Shown: positions 29,056-30,823 of the stretch, in pieces
Numbering within the stretch: position 1 is the stretch's first letter
Layout: each line of letters opens with the position of its first letter
Source of the DNA: DASUPK01 sp036276255
GTDB lineage: Bacteria > Actinomycetota > Thermoleophilia > Solirubrobacterales > 70-9
Length of the DNA: 30,823 nucleotides
Assembly: GCA_036276255.1 (NCBI GenBank)
Contig: DASUPK010000094.1
Coordinates: 1-30,823 of the forward strand
Direction of reading: 5' to 3'
Position numbers and translations under genes: made by a program
The notes under the pieces: model-generated
The model's input: the letters and a program-made list of their open reading frames with translations, nothing else
Database searches by the model: none
Told to the model about the DNA's origin: nothing

Positions 29056-29061
29056 CGCCCC

Positions 29062-30030
29062 ATGGCGCTGCCCCTGAAGCCCCCGATCCAGCCGCAGCTC
29101 GCCCTCTCGCGCAAGGTCCTGCCGGAGGGCGAGGACTGGGTCTACGAGCCGAAGTACGACGGCTTCCGCGCGCTCGCCTTCGTCGACGGGGACGACGTCT
29201 ACCTGCAGTCCCGTGGCGGCAAGCCGCTGCGGCGTTACTTCCCGGAGGTGGAGTTCCCCGAGGGCCGCTACGTCCTCGACGGCGAGCTGGTGATCCTCGG
29301 CGATGACGGGCGGGAGGAGTTCGATCTGCTGCAGAACCGGCTCCATCCGGCCGAGTCGCGGGTGAAGATGCTGGCGGAGAAGACGCCGGCCCGGTTCCGC
29401 GCCTTCGACCTGCTGGCCCTCGATCGCCGCAAGCTCATGGGCAAGCCGTTCGCGGAGCGCCGTGGCGAGCTCGAGGAGCTGATCGCCGCCGCCCCGGGCC
29501 GCAAGAAGAGCGCCTCGGGCTCGGTGGAGCTGACGCCGCTCTACAAGACCGCGAGGAGCGCCGAGCCCCTGCTGCTCTCCGGCGAGGGTGTGATCGCGAA
29601 GGAGCTCGACGCGATCTACAGGCCCGGGCAACGGCGGGGCATGGTGAAGATCAAACGCGTCCGGACGATCGACTGCGTCGTGATGGGCTGGCGGCCCGGC
29701 AAGCACGCGGGGACGGTCGGCTCCCTGATCCTGGGGCTGTACGAGAAGGGGAAGCTGCGTCCGATCGGCCACACCTCGGGGCTGAAGGCGAAGGAGAAGA
29801 AGGAGCTGGTGAAGACCCTCAAGCCCTACGAGACCGGCGAGGTGGGATCCGGCGACCCGAGCCGCTGGGATGCCGACCGCGACATCGAGTGGCACTCCCT
29901 GCGCCCCGAGCTGGTGGTCGAGGTCACCTACGACCACACCAGCGGCGGCCGCATCCGTCACGGCTCGAAGATCGTCCGCTGGCGCGACGACAAGGCGCCA
30001 AAGGACTGCAAGATCGATCAGCTGGTCTGA
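29062..30030 (+). CDS. ligC: ATP-dependent DNA ligase, LigC type
   Basis: A 322-residue ligase that seals nicks or breaks using ATP. The nucleotidyltransferase domain has motif I YEPKYDGFRAL (Lys31 takes AMP), motif III FRAFDLLAL, motif IV GEGVIAKELD and motif V GMVKIKR. The C-terminal OB fold has IDCVVMGWRPGKHAGTVGSLILGLYE and a motif VI-like RHGSKIVRWRDDKAP. The length and lack of polymerase or PE domains match LigC (about 350 residues in mycobacteria), a back-up NHEJ or base-repair ligase. The separate PE gene at 8649-9311 could supply end cleaning. Ku and the polymerase domain are not in the window. The start is leaderless-looking. Confidence 0.93.
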   Translation: MALPLKPPIQPQLALSRKVLPEGEDWVYEPKYDGFRALAFVDGDDVYLQSRGGKPLRRYFPEVEFPEGRYVLDGELVILGDDGREEFDLLQNRLHPAESRVKMLAEKTPARFRAFDLLALDRRKLMGKPFAERRGELEELIAAAPGRKKSASGSVELTPLYKTARSAEPLLLSGEGVIAKELDAIYRPGQRRGMVKIKRVRTIDCVVMGWRPGKHAGTVGSLILGLYEKGKLRPIGHTSGLKAKEKKELVKTLKPYETGEVGSGDPSRWDADRDIEWHSLRPELVVEVTYDHTSGGRIRHGSKIVRWRDDKAPKDCKIDQLV

Positions 30031-30037
30031 GCTGCGC

Positions 30038-30766
30038 TCAGCGCGACGGTCCCCACGAGACCACCTGGGTCTGGGTGACCGCGTGGAGGATGTGCGGCCA
30101 GACGTAGACCTCCCAGGTGGCCGCGACGATCAGCATCGGGATGGCGAGCGCCACGGTGACGAACGTCGCGGCCAGGAGCTGATCCCACTCTCCCTTCCGG
30201 CTGGCGATGGTCCACGCCGCCAGGGGCAGGAACACCGCCGTCAGCTCGAGCAGGGCGTGGGGGAGGGCGGTCAGTACCAGCAGCGGCACCGAGATGCCGA
30301 GATCCCAGGAGATCGTCGAGCCGACGAGCCCGAGGGCGATCGTCTGCGTGAACAGGGAGAAGCAGGTCACGCCGATCACCCAGGCGAAGGCGATCGGCCT
30401 CGCCTTCTCGTGGACGAGGCGGGAGAAGCCGGTGTGGCGCTCGGCGGTCAGGGGAAGCGTCGCGCCGGCGATGAAGCCGGCGACGCAGGCGAAGGCGTGC
30501 AGCGCGAGCACGAGGGAGTTGCGGCCCAGCACTCCGAGAACCCGGTCGGGGCTGGCGCCGCCGTGGGCGGTCGGGCCGTAGTGGAATCCGTAGTCGGGCT
30601 TCAGCAGGGTGGCGGCCACGGTCACCGCCGCGAGCAACCCCAGCGCGATCAGGGCGGCGCCGACGAACCAGGTTCGAATGACCGGCCACGGATCCTCGCC
30701 CCATCCTTCGAGGATCGATCGGGTCCGGCGCATGCCGTGGACGAGCACGTACTGGTTCGTGTCCAT
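30038..30766 (-). CDS. SpoIIM-like (DUF95) membrane protein
   Basis: A 242-residue protein with an N-terminal cytoplasmic segment (1-33) and five or six transmembrane helices. The segment NSLVLALHAFACVAGFIAGATLPL and LPHALLELTAVFLPLAAW match the stage II sporulation protein M family, whose PHGxxELPAI motif is recognisable here as PHALLELTAVF. Distant homologues occur throughout non-sporulating actinobacteria, so sporulation should not be inferred. It is convergent with ligC, 7 bp apart. The start at 30766 has no clear SD; a GC hairpin (CGGCCCG/CGGGCCG, 30780-30797) lies just upstream. Confidence 0.82.
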   Translation of the reverse strand: MDTNQYVLVHGMRRTRSILEGWGEDPWPVIRTWFVGAALIALGLLAAVTVAATLLKPDYGFHYGPTAHGGASPDRVLGVLGRNSLVLALHAFACVAGFIAGATLPLTAERHTGFSRLVHEKARPIAFAWVIGVTCFSLFTQTIALGLVGSTISWDLGISVPLLVLTALPHALLELTAVFLPLAAWTIASRKGEWDQLLAATFVTVALAIPMLIVAATWEVYVWPHILHAVTQTQVVSWGPSR

Positions 30767-30779
30767 GCGTGCAACTCAT

Positions 30780-30797
30780 CGGCCCGTCCCCGGGCCG
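30780..30797 (-). promoter_or_regulatory. Hairpin upstream of the SpoIIM-like gene
   Basis: CGGCCCG (30780-30786) pairs with CGGGCCG (30791-30797) over TCCC, 13 bp before the start codon. A -10-like TAATGC (30803-30798) is next to it. The role is unknown. Confidence 0.3.
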
Positions 30798-30823
30798 GCA
30801 TTAGGGCGAGAGCGAGATCCGGC

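Noticed and set aside
30038..30766. SpoIIM-like gene as evidence of sporulation
   Set aside because: Distant SpoIIM/DUF95 homologues are common in non-sporulating bacteria, and no other sporulation gene is present.

Overview
The window is chromosomal DNA from a high-GC actinobacterium. I infer class Thermoleophilia (Solirubrobacterales-like). The support is the small DUF5679, DUF4126 and HdeD-type proteins, Sec-exported proteins with Gly-Asp (RTX-like) repeats, a WS/DGAT acyltransferase, split NHEJ genes (a stand-alone LigD-type phosphoesterase and a LigC-type ligase), and many start codons that sit 6-10 nt after a -10 hexamer with no Shine-Dalgarno. That placement is a judgement from gene content, not a measured phylogeny. 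There are no rRNA or tRNA genes, CRISPR arrays, insertion sequences or phage genes.

Layout. 1-2413: a DrrA-type ABC ATPase (cut by the window edge), a divergent MarR regulator, and an AI-2E family permease. 2414-2798: a gene-poor stretch. 2799-7061: a SnoaL-like protein opposite a compact cluster of GNAT acetyltransferase, alpha/beta hydrolase, two-domain VOC protein and acyl-CoA carboxyltransferase. 7165-10627 (minus): a WS/DGAT acyltransferase overlapping a 3'-phosphoesterase by one base, then methylmalonate-semialdehyde dehydrogenase. 10724-15101: stress and membrane genes: CsbD behind a sigma-B-like promoter, two membrane proteins, a Nudix hydrolase, MsrA, CspA with a small basic protein, and a SHOCT-domain protein. 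15125-20325: exported RTX-like protein, amidase, MBL-fold hydrolase, PAS protein, secreted propeller-like protein. 20423-25218: cupredoxin lipoprotein, small zinc-ribbon protein, coiled-coil membrane protein, thiolase, DUF4126 protein, HdeD-like protein, TetR regulator. 25299-30766: exported hydrolase, lipoprotein, tail-anchored small protein, L-2-hydroxyglutarate oxidase, LigC-type DNA ligase, SpoIIM-like membrane protein.

The most unusual content is a family of four interspersed elements of about 95 bp (7069-7167, 17329-17420, 20329-20425, 23287-23382). All four fold the same way: an 8-bp outer stem whose sequence differs between copies while pairing is kept, an invariant 6-bp inner stem, and an unpaired AAGTCGC. 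Each copy abuts or contains the stop codon of a gene reading into it. Three lie between convergent genes. In three copies the last base of the outer stem is the first base of that stop codon. In the fourth, two proteins end inside the element. I do not recognise this family.

The window is otherwise a mosaic of short transcription units. Metabolic genes centre on acyl-CoA and branched-chain metabolism (mmsA, carboxyltransferase, thiolase, lhgO). At least thirteen genes look leaderless, and two divergent gene pairs share intergenic gaps of only 33-34 bp.
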